DNA of 41,957 nt. It comes from Chlorobiales bacterium. GTDB taxonomy: Bacteria; Bacteroidota; Chlorobiia; Chlorobiales; Chlorobiaceae. The stretch's first letter is position 1. Each line of letters opens with the position of its first letter. Position numbers and translations under genes: made by a program. Shown in pieces: positions 8,363 to 16,683 of this stretch. Location: assembly GCA_022360275.1 (NCBI GenBank), contig JAKSDC010000159.1, positions 1 to 41,957 of the forward strand, read 5' to 3'. The notes beneath the pieces were generated by a model that was not told where the DNA came from, did not search any database, and worked only from the letters and a program-made list of their open reading frames with translations.

Positions 8363-9178
8363 GTGGATCTTGACCGGGAAAAGATAGAGAGTTTACAGGC
8401 AAAAGTGTTTGCCTTCTATCGTGACAACAAAAGAAGGTTTCCCTGGAGGGAAACAACGGATCGTTATGCTGTTCTTGTCAGTGAGACAATGCTGCAGCAG
8501 ACCCAGGCAGAACGGGTTGTTGAGAAATATCTTGCATGGCTTGAACGTTTTCCCGATATCCGTTCCCTTGCCGATGCTTCTTTGAAAAATGTTCTGGCAT
8601 ACTGGAGCGGACTCGGTTACAATGCAAGAGGACAGCGTCTGCATCGATGTGCAAAAATTATTGTCAACGATTATGGTGGTGTTGTTCCTTCCTTGCCGGA
8701 GATGCTGATCAGTCTGCCCGGTATAGGAGGGTACACTTCACGCTCCGTACCGATATTTGCGGATAATCTCGATATTGCGACAGTCGATACCAATATCAGG
8801 AGAATCTTGATCCATGAGCTTGGGTTGCCCGAGAGCATGAAGCCGGGGGAACTGCTTTCGGTGGCCGGAGAGGTGCTGCCGCCGGGGAAAAGCCGTGACT
8901 GGCATAACGCTCTTATGGATTACGGTGCGCTTTGCCTGACTGGGGGAAGAACCGGAATAAGGCCGCTCTCAAGGCAGTCGAAATTCAAGGGGTCCAGGCG
9001 CTGGTACAGGGGAAGAGTCATAAAGGATCTTGTGAAAGTTGAGCACATGCAGCTGGAAGAACTGACTGCACGGTATGGCGAAAAGGTCGCCGATATCCTT
9101 CTCGAGCTTGAAGCGGAAGGGTTTGTGGAACGTTGTGAAGGAAAAGCTCCCTCTCCATTCTATAAAATCCCTGAGTGA
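8363..9178 (+). CDS. mutY: MutY-like HhH-GPD DNA glycosylase lacking the Fe-S cluster
   Basis: A 271-residue helix-hairpin-helix glycosylase of the A/G-specific adenine glycosylase type. The catalytic Glu41 (LVSETMLQQTQ), HhH loop LPGIGGYTSR (118-127) and catalytic Asp142 (ATVDTNIRRIL) are present. Normal MutY has four Cys ligands (C-x6-C-x2-C-x5-C) after the NALMDYGA motif. Here only Cys191 remains, followed by LTGGRTGIRPLSRQSKF, so no 4Fe-4S cluster can form. The NUDIX-like 8-oxoG-sensing C-terminal domain is also missing, replaced by a short winged-helix-like tail. GTG 8363 is chosen because AAGGAG (8350-8355) sits 7 nt ahead; the frame is open upstream to 8240 but that part does not resemble the family. 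Exact substrate uncertain. Confidence 0.82.
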   Translation: MDLDREKIESLQAKVFAFYRDNKRRFPWRETTDRYAVLVSETMLQQTQAERVVEKYLAWLERFPDIRSLADASLKNVLAYWSGLGYNARGQRLHRCAKIIVNDYGGVVPSLPEMLISLPGIGGYTSRSVPIFADNLDIATVDTNIRRILIHELGLPESMKPGELLSVAGEVLPPGKSRDWHNALMDYGALCLTGGRTGIRPLSRQSKFKGSRRWYRGRVIKDLVKVEHMQLEELTARYGEKVADILLELEAEGFVERCEGKAPSPFYKIPE

Positions 9179-9218
9179 GCTCAGCTACCTACCGCTGAAG
9201 CTTATCACCAGTTGAGCC

Positions 9219-9977
9219 ATGCCGGACGAATTCAACGTTTATCTTGATTTTTCCCCTGACCTGACTTTTTTTCTGCAAGGGGCAGGTGGCAAGACCATAC
9301 AAAAGCGTTTGTCTCATGCGACAACCGTAAAGGATGTCATTGAATCCTGTGGCGTACCCCATACCGAAATCGGGCAGATAGGTGTCAACGGTAGAGCAGT
9401 TGATTTTGAGTATCGCATGTTTCCGGAAGACAAGGTGACAGTAGCGCATGTCGACCCGGAAGTAACCGGAGGTTTCGGTTTGCAGCCGGAACCGGGAGAG
9501 GACCCGGCGTTCATCGCCGACGAGCATTTAGCCAAGCTCTCAAGAAGGATGCGGGTTCTCGGCATCGATACCTGCCTTTTTCCAGGAGGCAGCGACCGGG
9601 AACTGCTTGGCGAGATGCAGCGTCTTGACCGTATTTTGCTGACAAGAGACAGGCGGCTGCTCATGCATCGTATTGTCCGATCCGGCTACTGTATTCGTTC
9701 GGGTAACGTGGTGCAGCAGGTATGCGAAGTTATCGGGCGGTTTGCTCTGTCGAATGCCATAAAACCTTTCCGCAGGTGTCCATCGTGCAACGGTTTACTG
9801 ATAGCCGCCGATAAAAAAGCTTTGCTGAGCCGTCTCGAGCCGAAAACATGTCGTTACTATCATGACTTTTTTCTTTGCGACTCCTGCGGGAAAATCTACT
9901 GGCACGGGTCGCATGTTCCAAAACTGGAAGCTTTTGTTGCTGATATCAGGAGGCGATGCGGTTACTCGGAGTTATAG
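9219..9977 (+). CDS. Mut7-C RNase with N-terminal ubiquitin-like domain
   Basis: A 252-residue protein with two known modules. Residues about 1-85 are a beta-grasp ubiquitin/ThiS-like domain of the Ub-Mut7C type. Residues about 95-240 are a Mut7-C PIN-fold domain: DEHLAKLSRRMRVLGIDT, LLTRDRRLL (Asp144), then a four-Cys zinc ribbon (C187-x2-C190 and C220-x2-C223, the latter in CDSCGKIYWHGSH). The family is a predicted RNase; its substrates in bacteria are not settled, and the ubiquitin-like domain is of unknown role. Its 3' end overlaps the convergent acyl-CoA synthetase gene by 16 nt. Confidence 0.86.
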   Translation: MPDEFNVYLDFSPDLTFFLQGAGGKTIQKRLSHATTVKDVIESCGVPHTEIGQIGVNGRAVDFEYRMFPEDKVTVAHVDPEVTGGFGLQPEPGEDPAFIADEHLAKLSRRMRVLGIDTCLFPGGSDRELLGEMQRLDRILLTRDRRLLMHRIVRSGYCIRSGNVVQQVCEVIGRFALSNAIKPFRRCPSCNGLLIAADKKALLSRLEPKTCRYYHDFFLCDSCGKIYWHGSHVPKLEAFVADIRRRCGYSEL

Positions 9978-11791
9978 AGTGTATTCATCGTGCTGTAGAG
10001 CGCATCGATTTCTTTCTGGAAGGCATTGCTTATTGATTTCCTCTTCAACTTGAGCGTTGGTGTCATATAGCCGTTCTCGATGGTGAATGCTTCTTTCATC
10101 AGATGAAACTTCCTCACTTTTTCGTGAGCGGCAAGCTGTCTCGATATGTTGCGCAGCAAAGATTCATATATTTGGCGTACCTGTTTCTGCTCGATGAGAT
10201 CGTTTTTTGAAGAGCAGCTCAACTGTTCTTCATCGGCAAACGACTCCAGTTCGGAAAAGTTGGGAACGATAAGGGCGACGAGGAAAGGCTTTTTCTCTCC
10301 GGCAACCATGACCTGATCGACATATTTGTTTTCGGCAATCAACTGTTCGATAGGGAGCGGTGCAATGTTTTTGCCGCCGGAGGTTACGATAATATGCTTT
10401 TTTCGGTCGGTTATTTTCAGGTACCCGTCTTCGTCAAGTTCGCCGATATCGCCCGTGTGGAACCATCCGTCGTGGATGACTTCCCTGGTTGCTTCTTCAT
10501 CATTCCAATAACCTTTCATGATGTTCGGTCCCTGAAACAGTATTTCGCCGTCTGTATTGATTTTAACGGTGACATTGTCGATGACCGGCCCTACACTGCC
10601 GAATTTGACCTTTTCAGGACGGTTGACGTTGGTTACGGGCGACGTTTCGGTGAGTCCGTACCCTTCAAGGATAGTGATGCCAAGAGCCTGAAAAAATTCT
10701 CCCACTTTCGGAGGTAGAGCAGCTCCCCCGGATACAAAATAGCGAAGATGACCACCGAATTTGCTCTGGATTTTGGAGTAGACCAGTTTGTCGGCAATGC
10801 GGTGTTGCGTGGAGAGTAAAGCAGGAACGCCTCCTGATTTGCTTTTTTTGTGATACTTGATCCCGGTTTCATAAGCCCACGTGAAGATTTTTTGTTTAAC
10901 GGGGCTTTCATTTTCTGTCTGTTTCTGGATAGTTGCCTTTATCCGGTCGAAAAGCCGGGGTACGGTGAAAATGATCGTGGGTTTTGCTTCAGCAATGTTC
11001 AGGGAAACCGTTTCAATGCTTTCGGCAAGATAGATCTGGGCGCCGCACGCAAAAAGCAGATAGTAGCCGCCGGTTCTTTCATACGAGTGGGAAAGCGGGA
11101 GGAAAGACAAACTCCGGTCCGATTCGTCAAGCCGTATGATCGAAGAGCAGGACTTGACGTTTTCACAAATGTTCCGATGGGTCAGCATGACGCCTTTCGG
11201 CAGGCCGGTGGTGCCGGATGTGTAGATGATCGTTGCAATATCATCGGGCTTCAGCATGGTATAGCTGATATAGTCAGGCGTGCTGTCAAGGATTGCTCGG
11301 CCGGTTTTTTTTGCATCGGAAAGCTCGGCGACCCCGTCAACCTTTTCGTCAAGACGGTTCATGACGACGATGGACTCCAGGTCGGGGAGGTTTTGCCAGA
11401 TGGAAAGCACCTTGCCAAGCTGAAGCATATTTGAAACGATAATTGCCTTGGAGCCGGAGTCCTTGAGAATGTATTCTATCTGATTTGGCGGGAGTGAAGG
11501 GTAGAGGGGCACATCGACTGCTCCGATGCTCAGGATAGCCATGTCGGCAAGATACCAGCCTGGCCGGTTTTCCGACAGAATAGCTGCCCGGTCCCGCGCT
11601 TCTATACCCTTGTGCTTCAGGAACGCGGCAAGTGTTGAAACGTCCTCGCAGAGGGAATCATAGGAGATGGGCGCGTAAGCACCGTTAATTTTCCGGGCGA
11701 GAGGGAACTTTTTCTTTTGTCCCTTGTAATGGCGAAAGACGCGGGAAAAGAGTTCGGGAAGCGTTTGAAAATCGGGATAAATAAGGCCCAT
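9962..11791 (-). CDS. Long-chain fatty acyl-CoA synthetase (AMP-forming)
   Basis: A 609-residue ANL-superfamily ligase that activates long-chain fatty acids to acyl-CoA through an acyl-adenylate. Motifs in order: TIIYTSGTTGLPKGV (P-loop), FLPLSHSYER, GYGLTETSPV, GWFHTGDIGELDEDGYLKITDRKK and the TSGGKNIAPLPIE lid region with the catalytic lysine area. Length matches the bacterial FACL/FadD15 type rather than E. coli FadD. No membrane segment, so probably peripheral at the inner membrane. It is monocistronic on the minus strand. In an anaerobic phototroph it more likely recycles fatty acids for lipid synthesis than feeds beta-oxidation (inference). Confidence 0.92.
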   Translation of the reverse strand: MGLIYPDFQTLPELFSRVFRHYKGQKKKFPLARKINGAYAPISYDSLCEDVSTLAAFLKHKGIEARDRAAILSENRPGWYLADMAILSIGAVDVPLYPSLPPNQIEYILKDSGSKAIIVSNMLQLGKVLSIWQNLPDLESIVVMNRLDEKVDGVAELSDAKKTGRAILDSTPDYISYTMLKPDDIATIIYTSGTTGLPKGVMLTHRNICENVKSCSSIIRLDESDRSLSFLPLSHSYERTGGYYLLFACGAQIYLAESIETVSLNIAEAKPTIIFTVPRLFDRIKATIQKQTENESPVKQKIFTWAYETGIKYHKKSKSGGVPALLSTQHRIADKLVYSKIQSKFGGHLRYFVSGGAALPPKVGEFFQALGITILEGYGLTETSPVTNVNRPEKVKFGSVGPVIDNVTVKINTDGEILFQGPNIMKGYWNDEEATREVIHDGWFHTGDIGELDEDGYLKITDRKKHIIVTSGGKNIAPLPIEQLIAENKYVDQVMVAGEKKPFLVALIVPNFSELESFADEEQLSCSSKNDLIEQKQVRQIYESLLRNISRQLAAHEKVRKFHLMKEAFTIENGYMTPTLKLKRKSISNAFQKEIDALYSTMNTLYNSE

Positions 11792-12227
11792 GGATTACCT
11801 GGTTTGATGCGTTAAAAACTAAATGTATCAGCGTGACCAGCCACATTTCCCGAACATGCGGGGCGTCAGGCGGGGGGAAACCAGGAGCGGCAGAGCGTCA
11901 CAAGGCCGGACAAGCGATTTGTCCTAAAAAAAGTATGTAACATTAGTTTGCTATCTTTGCAAATTATTGTTGCTATCATCCCCTGGCTTCGGGGCGCATG
12001 GTTCTTTTTTTCGGAAAATTGTGAACAGAATAAGTGGTTGATGCTATGACGTTTATCTGGACAGAGTGTCGGGAATGCTCGATGAATGGGTATGACCGGA
12101 GGATAGAAGGCCTGGAGAGGTCTTTGATAGGGTTTGGGTTGGTTCTAGAAAAGATAGAACTCCGGGTCGCGCCCCGTAAAATAGAAGTTTGGATTTCACG
12201 GGGTTGCCCCGAAGGTTCTTTGTGTCG
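11792..12227. other. 436-nt stretch without a convincing gene
   Basis: Contains the presumed promoter of the acyl-CoA synthetase (minus strand) and the 3' flank of tRNA-Cys. Short GC hairpins are visible: CCCC/GGGG around a 7-nt loop at 11980-11994, and CGGGG-TTG-CCCCG at 12199-12211. A TATCTTTGCA at 11952-11961 resembles a Bacteroidota -7 element on the plus strand, but no partner element is correctly spaced. Frames across this stretch run antisense through the tRNA and have no protein-like character. A small RNA cannot be excluded. Confidence 0.4.
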
Positions 12228-12298
12228 AGGCGAAGAGCGGATTCGAACCGCTGTAAAAGGTTTTGCAGACCTCTGCCTAGCCACTCGGCCACTTCGCC
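12228..12298 (-). tRNA. tRNA-Cys (GCA)
   Basis: A 71-nt cloverleaf on the minus strand: acceptor stem GGCGAAG/CTTCGCC with discriminator U73 (a cysteine identity base), D-arm starting GCCGAG, anticodon loop CTGCAAA with anticodon GCA (12264-12266), and T-arm AGCGG-TTCGAAT-CCGCT. The 3' CCA is not encoded. It stands alone between the acyl-CoA synthetase and the ParA-type gene. Confidence 0.96.
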
Positions 12299-12361
12299 CT
12301 GTATCGGGAGGTAAATGTAGGCAAAAAGTTTAACCAAGCCAAAATATTGTTTCCACTAATA

Positions 12362-13102
12362 CTAATCTATTTCACCCATCAACTCCTCCCACAACTCCTG
12401 ATAAGCTATGGCGGCGGGGGAGTTGGGCCGGACAGCGTTGAGGGGGGCTCGGTAGATGCCCATTTTCTCTACTTCCGAGTTGTAGGGTACAGTCCGGTTC
12501 AGAAAACGCTTTTTCCCGCTGTATTCCTCGACGATTTCTCGATGCATGACTTTGCGGCGCTCGAACATGGTGAAAAAACCTCTGATTTTTGAGGTATCGA
12601 GCTTGTTTTCTTTAAAGAACTCAAACAATTGCTCGAAAGTCCTCAAGGAAAGGGTTGTCGGGATAAGTGGAACCAGAATGATGTCCGAAGCGGTGAAAAC
12701 GCTTTCGGACAGCAGTGTGAGGTTCGGAGGGCAGTCGAAGAAGATGAACGGGTATTCGGTGTTGAGCTCCTCAATATTTTTTTTGAGTTTCTTCTGCGGC
12801 TTTTTTTCCTCCAGCAATTCAATGTCCAGGTTCCTGTAAGAAAAATCGGCGGGAAGAAGGTCGAGGTTATCGAAGTCCGTTCCCTTGATATTGTTATAGA
12901 TTTTTTTGTCCCCTTTGAGAAACTTTCTGCTGCTGTATTTTTTGTTTGGAACAATTCGAAAGTAAAAAGAGCTTGCTCCCTGGGGGTCAAGGTCGCAGAC
13001 AAGCGTTGGCGGTTGGGTGAGAGAGGAAAGGTAAGCCAGGTTAACCGCGGAAGCGGTTTTTCCGACGCCGCCCTTGATGCTGTAGAGTGCGATGGTTTTC
13101 AT
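12362..13102 (-). CDS. ParA/MinD-family ATPase
   Basis: A 246-residue deviant-Walker P-loop ATPase of the ParA/Soj type. The protein opens MKTIALYSIKGGVGKTAS, with both Walker A lysines (Lys10 and Lys15). PFIFFDCPPNLTLLSESVF is the Walker A'/B region and LVPLIPTTLSLRTFEQL follows. It lacks the N-terminal DNA-binding HTH of plasmid ParA proteins. There is no ParB gene or parS-like repeat nearby, so chromosome partitioning is unlikely. The start at 13102 is one base from the stop of the upstream CHAD gene, indicating translational coupling. It may position or regulate something together with the CHAD protein; that is inference from context. Confidence 0.85.
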   Translation of the reverse strand: MKTIALYSIKGGVGKTASAVNLAYLSSLTQPPTLVCDLDPQGASSFYFRIVPNKKYSSRKFLKGDKKIYNNIKGTDFDNLDLLPADFSYRNLDIELLEEKKPQKKLKKNIEELNTEYPFIFFDCPPNLTLLSESVFTASDIILVPLIPTTLSLRTFEQLFEFFKENKLDTSKIRGFFTMFERRKVMHREIVEEYSGKKRFLNRTVPYNSEVEKMGIYRAPLNAVRPNSPAAIAYQELWEELMGEID

Positions 13103-13103
13103 A

Positions 13104-14660
13104 TTAGCGGTTTTTTTTAAACAACCCGTTGAACAGCGCTTCGGTTTCCGGTCTGTCAAATTTATCGAACGTTTTGTGGAAGTTCATGCGAACTTGTTCG
13201 CGTTCGTGATAGAGTGCTGTTACCAGCCCGCCGATGGAGGCAGCAAAGGGGGTGTTTTCAGCGGTACATTGAAGATTTGAAAGATAGTCGTTGAGATAGT
13301 CTTGCTGTACCGAAAGGTCAACAAAAGCTCCGAGGTTTTCCTGGAGCTCCTTTAGCTGGCAAACCACCATCCGGAGTATGTTTGCCGGGAAGACCGAGGC
13401 ATAGAATTCCAGAAGGTAACGCAGCTTCTTGCAATCGATACGCAAGGCGTGCAGTTCCGTGTCGGTTGCTATCCGGCTTATTTCCCTGCCGTGCCGTATG
13501 ACTTTTTTCCATGCTTTTTGAATCGAGGAAACCGCAACATCCGAAGTTTTTTTGCGGGCGTCAGGGGTGATGGCGGGATCTGATGACATGTCATTGCTGA
13601 GAAACGATTTCCATTCCTGCATCAGAAGCCGGTACTTTTCCGAAACAAGGTAGCGTGAAAAGGCTCTCAACTCTTTTTTATGCCGGTTGCCAAGATCTGT
13701 GAAAAAAGGATCAAGCGATTCGCGCATGGTGACGGGAAGAAGGGCTCTGAATCTTTCTGCCTGAAGCAGGTACACGTCCTGGTCACGAAGGTTGTTTGTC
13801 CGTTTACCGAGCTCCCGGAATGCTTGGCTGTAGCGGGAGAGTTTTTCAGGTGGAAAGATTCTTTTAAGCTGGGCGAGAATCGAACGGGTTCTCCGTATCG
13901 CTACACGGTAATCATGCAGAAACTCCGTATCGATAGTTTTCGGTATCCACTGCTCGTTGGCCTGAATCACTCCAAAGGTTGATAACAGGAGTTTCCTGGC
14001 TGAATCCTGTATGGTATTGCTAGGTTTCAGCTTGACGAAAGGTTTTGATGAATAGTTGTCAGGGACAATTCCTCCTGCAGCAAGAACAGCTTTGTAAAAA
14101 TCGGTAAAAGTGGTTTTGCCGACGTATTCCGGATGCTTTTTCAGTTCTCCTGCAACTGCTTGAAGTTCCTTTCCGTAGCCTCTGACCGGAGAGAGTTTCA
14201 CAAAAAGTTTTTTTTGCGCTTCGTTGCTTGACGGAATCGAACGCAGCTCGACGGAAGTTATGGTTTTCTGGTTTTCATCAAGAACCTTCCAGCTTCTCAC
14301 TTCGGTTTCAATGGATCCGTAACAAATGAAGGCTCTAAGCTTTGATAGGTTGAAAAGTTTCGAGGCTGTGGCTTTGTTATCGACATCATTGGGGAAAAAA
14401 CTCTGTGGTATTTTTCTGAATGACACGGAAAAGATTTCCCTGCCGTTTTTCAGATCTATGATATTCAGCCGGCGGCGGTAGAGCAGGATGGTATTGTTTT
14501 TATTCCAGCCTTTCCAGTCAAAAGTATCGTAACAGTGAAGAGTTTCCTTTTTTACAGGTTCTGCATGGAATGAAAAAGAGATTCCCGGGTGTTTGAAGTG
14601 CGTGGGAAGGTCAAAGGTGTCTGATACGCTGAAAAACAGTGGGTCGAGACTCGTGTTCAT
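13104..14660 (-). CDS. CHAD-domain protein with degenerate CYTH-like N-terminus
   Basis: A 518-residue protein. The C-terminal 300 residues are a CHAD domain, an all-helical module with two repeats, each carrying conserved His/Arg/Lys: LHDYRVAIRRTRSIL and LHALRIDCKKLRYLLEF. CHAD domains bind inorganic polyphosphate through these basic residues. The first 200 residues resemble a degenerate CYTH (triphosphate tunnel) domain, with CYDTFDW and LLYRRRLNIIDL, but the usual N-terminal ExExK motif is not seen, so catalysis is doubtful. It is the first gene of a two-gene unit with a ParA-type ATPase starting 1 nt after its stop. A polyphosphate kinase gene lies elsewhere in the window. CHAD assignment is firm; CYTH is tentative. 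Confidence 0.85.
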   Translation of the reverse strand: MNTSLDPLFFSVSDTFDLPTHFKHPGISFSFHAEPVKKETLHCYDTFDWKGWNKNNTILLYRRRLNIIDLKNGREIFSVSFRKIPQSFFPNDVDNKATASKLFNLSKLRAFICYGSIETEVRSWKVLDENQKTITSVELRSIPSSNEAQKKLFVKLSPVRGYGKELQAVAGELKKHPEYVGKTTFTDFYKAVLAAGGIVPDNYSSKPFVKLKPSNTIQDSARKLLLSTFGVIQANEQWIPKTIDTEFLHDYRVAIRRTRSILAQLKRIFPPEKLSRYSQAFRELGKRTNNLRDQDVYLLQAERFRALLPVTMRESLDPFFTDLGNRHKKELRAFSRYLVSEKYRLLMQEWKSFLSNDMSSDPAITPDARKKTSDVAVSSIQKAWKKVIRHGREISRIATDTELHALRIDCKKLRYLLEFYASVFPANILRMVVCQLKELQENLGAFVDLSVQQDYLNDYLSNLQCTAENTPFAASIGGLVTALYHEREQVRMNFHKTFDKFDRPETEALFNGLFKKNR

Positions 14661-15032
14661 GGAAAAGGGATAAAGGATGGCGACCGTAACTTGTCCAATA
14701 ATATAGTGATTACTTCATTGAATATTCAGGCATTGTGTGTCCATGATGTCAACTATCGAGGGAAAAGCATGCCTTACAGGCGCTCTTCTTTCAATTGTTT
14801 CGAACAGGTGTAATCGCTTTTAAAAAGGCCGACTTTTTCTTATGTTAAGCCTCTGTAATTTCCGATTGAATCTGAGCGTAACATATGGCTTGAGTAATAA
14901 GCTATAAAAACAGTCGGGGGTTTCTGAATAGCCGATGTTCGTTGCTGTTGAGGGATGCTCGAATAATCGTTCAGTTCAGGTTACACCTTTATCAGCTTGT
15001 TTGCAAACGCGCCTCAAACAAAACATTGTCCT
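14661..15032. other. 372-nt intergenic region between divergent genes
   Basis: Separates the minus-strand CHAD gene from the plus-strand BMP lipoprotein gene and must contain both promoters. I see no reading frame of protein-like character, no tRNA and no recognisable riboswitch. The frame of the lipoprotein is open back to TTG 14997, but that extension precedes the signal peptide and is rejected. Confidence 0.4.
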
Positions 15033-16040
15033 ATGAAATCTTGCACTATTCTCGGCATATTGATCATGTTTTTGGCGGGTTGTTCGTCAAACAGCTTTTC
15101 AGATGGTTCTTCCGGTAACATGACAGTCGGCATGGTTTTTGACGTCGGCGGCAGGGGAGACAAATCTTTTAACGACGCAGCGTATCATGGCCTTGAAATG
15201 TCGAGGGATTCGCTGGGTGTCGATATTGTTTATATCGAACCGACAGGCGAAGGTGCTGACAGGGAAGCGGCATTGAGACAGTTGGCAGCCGATCCCGCTA
15301 TTAAAGTCATCTTTGGTGTCGGGCTGCTTTTCAGCGAAGATATTGCCGCAATGGCAGAAGAGTTTTCTGATAAATATTTCGCCTGCATCGATTATCAGCC
15401 GGAGGCAGGGAAATCGATTCCCGAGAATCTTTCCGGTATAGCATTTGAGGATAAACGGGGTTCTTTTCTTGCAGGTGCTCTTGCCGGCCTGACGACGAAA
15501 TCCGGATCTGTTGGTTTTATCGGTGGCATGGAATCAAATATCATCAAACGATTTGAGGATGGATATACAGATGGTGCAAAGCATGTCAATCCTGACATTA
15601 CGGTTATCTCCGGTTACATCGGCATGACAGGAAGTGCGTTTACAAACCCGGCGAAAGGTAAAGAACTTGCGCTCGGCCAGTATGCAAAAGGTGTCGATAT
15701 CATTTATCAGGCTGCAGGTTTGAGCGGACTTGGTGTTGTCGAGGCAGCTCGAGAGACGGGTAATCTGGTTATCGGGACCGATCGCGACCAGGAAGAGCTT
15801 GCTCCCGGATACGTTCTGACCAGTATCACAAAAGCGGTTGATCGTGCTGTTTTTGCGACCGTTGAGCAGGTGCAGTCAGGAGACTTTCAGGGTGGACAGA
15901 TGAATGTTTTCGGACTGGTTGGCCGCTACACCGATTATGTCTACAACAAGAACAATGCGTCATTGATCAGCGAAGACGTACATGCCAAGGTTGAAAAGTT
16001 GCGCCAGCAGATTATCGATGGTGATCTGGTTGTCGATTGA
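15033..16040 (+). CDS. BMP/PnrA-family substrate-binding lipoprotein
   Basis: A 335-residue lipoprotein of the basic membrane protein (BmpA/Med/PnrA) family, periplasmic binding proteins that in characterised cases bind purine nucleosides for an ABC importer. The signal peptide ends in the lipobox LAGC (about residues 14-17). Typical motifs are VGMVFDVGGRGDKSFNDAAYHGLE near the mature N-terminus, GIAFEDKRGSFLAGALAGL and GFIGGMESNIIKRFEDGY. ATG 15033 is chosen because it directly starts the signal peptide. No permease or ATPase gene is adjacent, so the transporter must be encoded elsewhere or the protein has a sensing role. Confidence 0.9.
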   Translation: MKSCTILGILIMFLAGCSSNSFSDGSSGNMTVGMVFDVGGRGDKSFNDAAYHGLEMSRDSLGVDIVYIEPTGEGADREAALRQLAADPAIKVIFGVGLLFSEDIAAMAEEFSDKYFACIDYQPEAGKSIPENLSGIAFEDKRGSFLAGALAGLTTKSGSVGFIGGMESNIIKRFEDGYTDGAKHVNPDITVISGYIGMTGSAFTNPAKGKELALGQYAKGVDIIYQAAGLSGLGVVEAARETGNLVIGTDRDQEELAPGYVLTSITKAVDRAVFATVEQVQSGDFQGGQMNVFGLVGRYTDYVYNKNNASLISEDVHAKVEKLRQQIIDGDLVVD

Positions 16041-16098
16041 CCCTGTCGAGAAGGTGAAACATATCATAATGACCCTTAACATGAAACACAGGTAAAAC

Positions 16099-16683
16099 AT
16101 GAAGCAGTCTATTGCATTTTTGAAACATGTATTCATTCTTCTGCTCTTTGTCGGCCTCGCCGGTTGCGGAGGTAAGGAAAGGGAGGCGTTGAAAGGTGAG
16201 ATCGAGCAGACTATGACGGAAATAAGTGACGAGCTTGCGGCACTCCAGGCAGTTAAAATGGAGCAGCAGAGCACTCTTAATGGATTGGAAGAGGATTTGA
16301 AATGGGACTACAGCGAAGAGCTCGACAAACTTGTGAGCCGGTATGCAAGCGAATTTTCAATGCTGAAGGAAAATATCGAAGAGCTCAACAATATTTATGA
16401 TGCTGTTGCCGGTTACCAGGAAAAGCTCGGCGGGGCTCCTCTCGAATACAATCTGAGCCTTATAAAAGAAATGTTCGAAGAAAACCGGGAGCATTTCAGA
16501 GAAATTGTCGAGGAAAATGAAGCTATTCAGGAAAAGTTTTACGATCTGGCAGATCAGCTTGATGAGTTAGGGGCAGAGGAGACCGCTGAGGCTGCTGACC
16601 GGGCTGACGGGAGCACTGTTTCCGAAACAGCAGAACTTACCGAGAAGAGCGTGCTTACGGAAACAACTGACTCTGCTGAATAA
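16099..16683 (+). CDS. Coiled-coil lipoprotein, unknown function
   Basis: A 194-residue predicted lipoprotein: signal peptide HVFILLLFVGLAGCGG with the lipobox Cys at about residue 24. Long acidic coiled-coil-forming helices follow (about 30-165), then a Glu/Ala/Thr/Ser-rich C-terminal tail with repeated AETAE/TETT-like units. I do not recognise a named family. It sits 58 nt after the BMP lipoprotein, and its stop codon is immediately followed by the start codon of the epimerase, so the two are probably translationally coupled. Likely in the periplasm, anchored to a membrane. Confidence 0.75.
   Translation: MKQSIAFLKHVFILLLFVGLAGCGGKEREALKGEIEQTMTEISDELAALQAVKMEQQSTLNGLEEDLKWDYSEELDKLVSRYASEFSMLKENIEELNNIYDAVAGYQEKLGGAPLEYNLSLIKEMFEENREHFREIVEENEAIQEKFYDLADQLDELGAEETAEAADRADGSTVSETAELTEKSVLTETTDSAE

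Noticed and set aside
11976..12337. Frames of about 95-102 codons on both strands around the tRNA
   Set aside because: They run across tRNA-Cys and have random-looking composition.
12362..13102. Chromosome partition (parAB) locus
   Set aside because: No ParB gene or parS-like repeats; the partner gene is a CHAD protein.
13318..13982. Frames inside the CHAD gene in other registers
   Set aside because: Shadows of the 518-residue gene without motifs.
14881..14940. Possible purine-type riboswitch before the BMP lipoprotein gene
   Set aside because: The phrase GGGGGTTTCT resembles part of the motif, but the flanking stems and loop consensus are missing.
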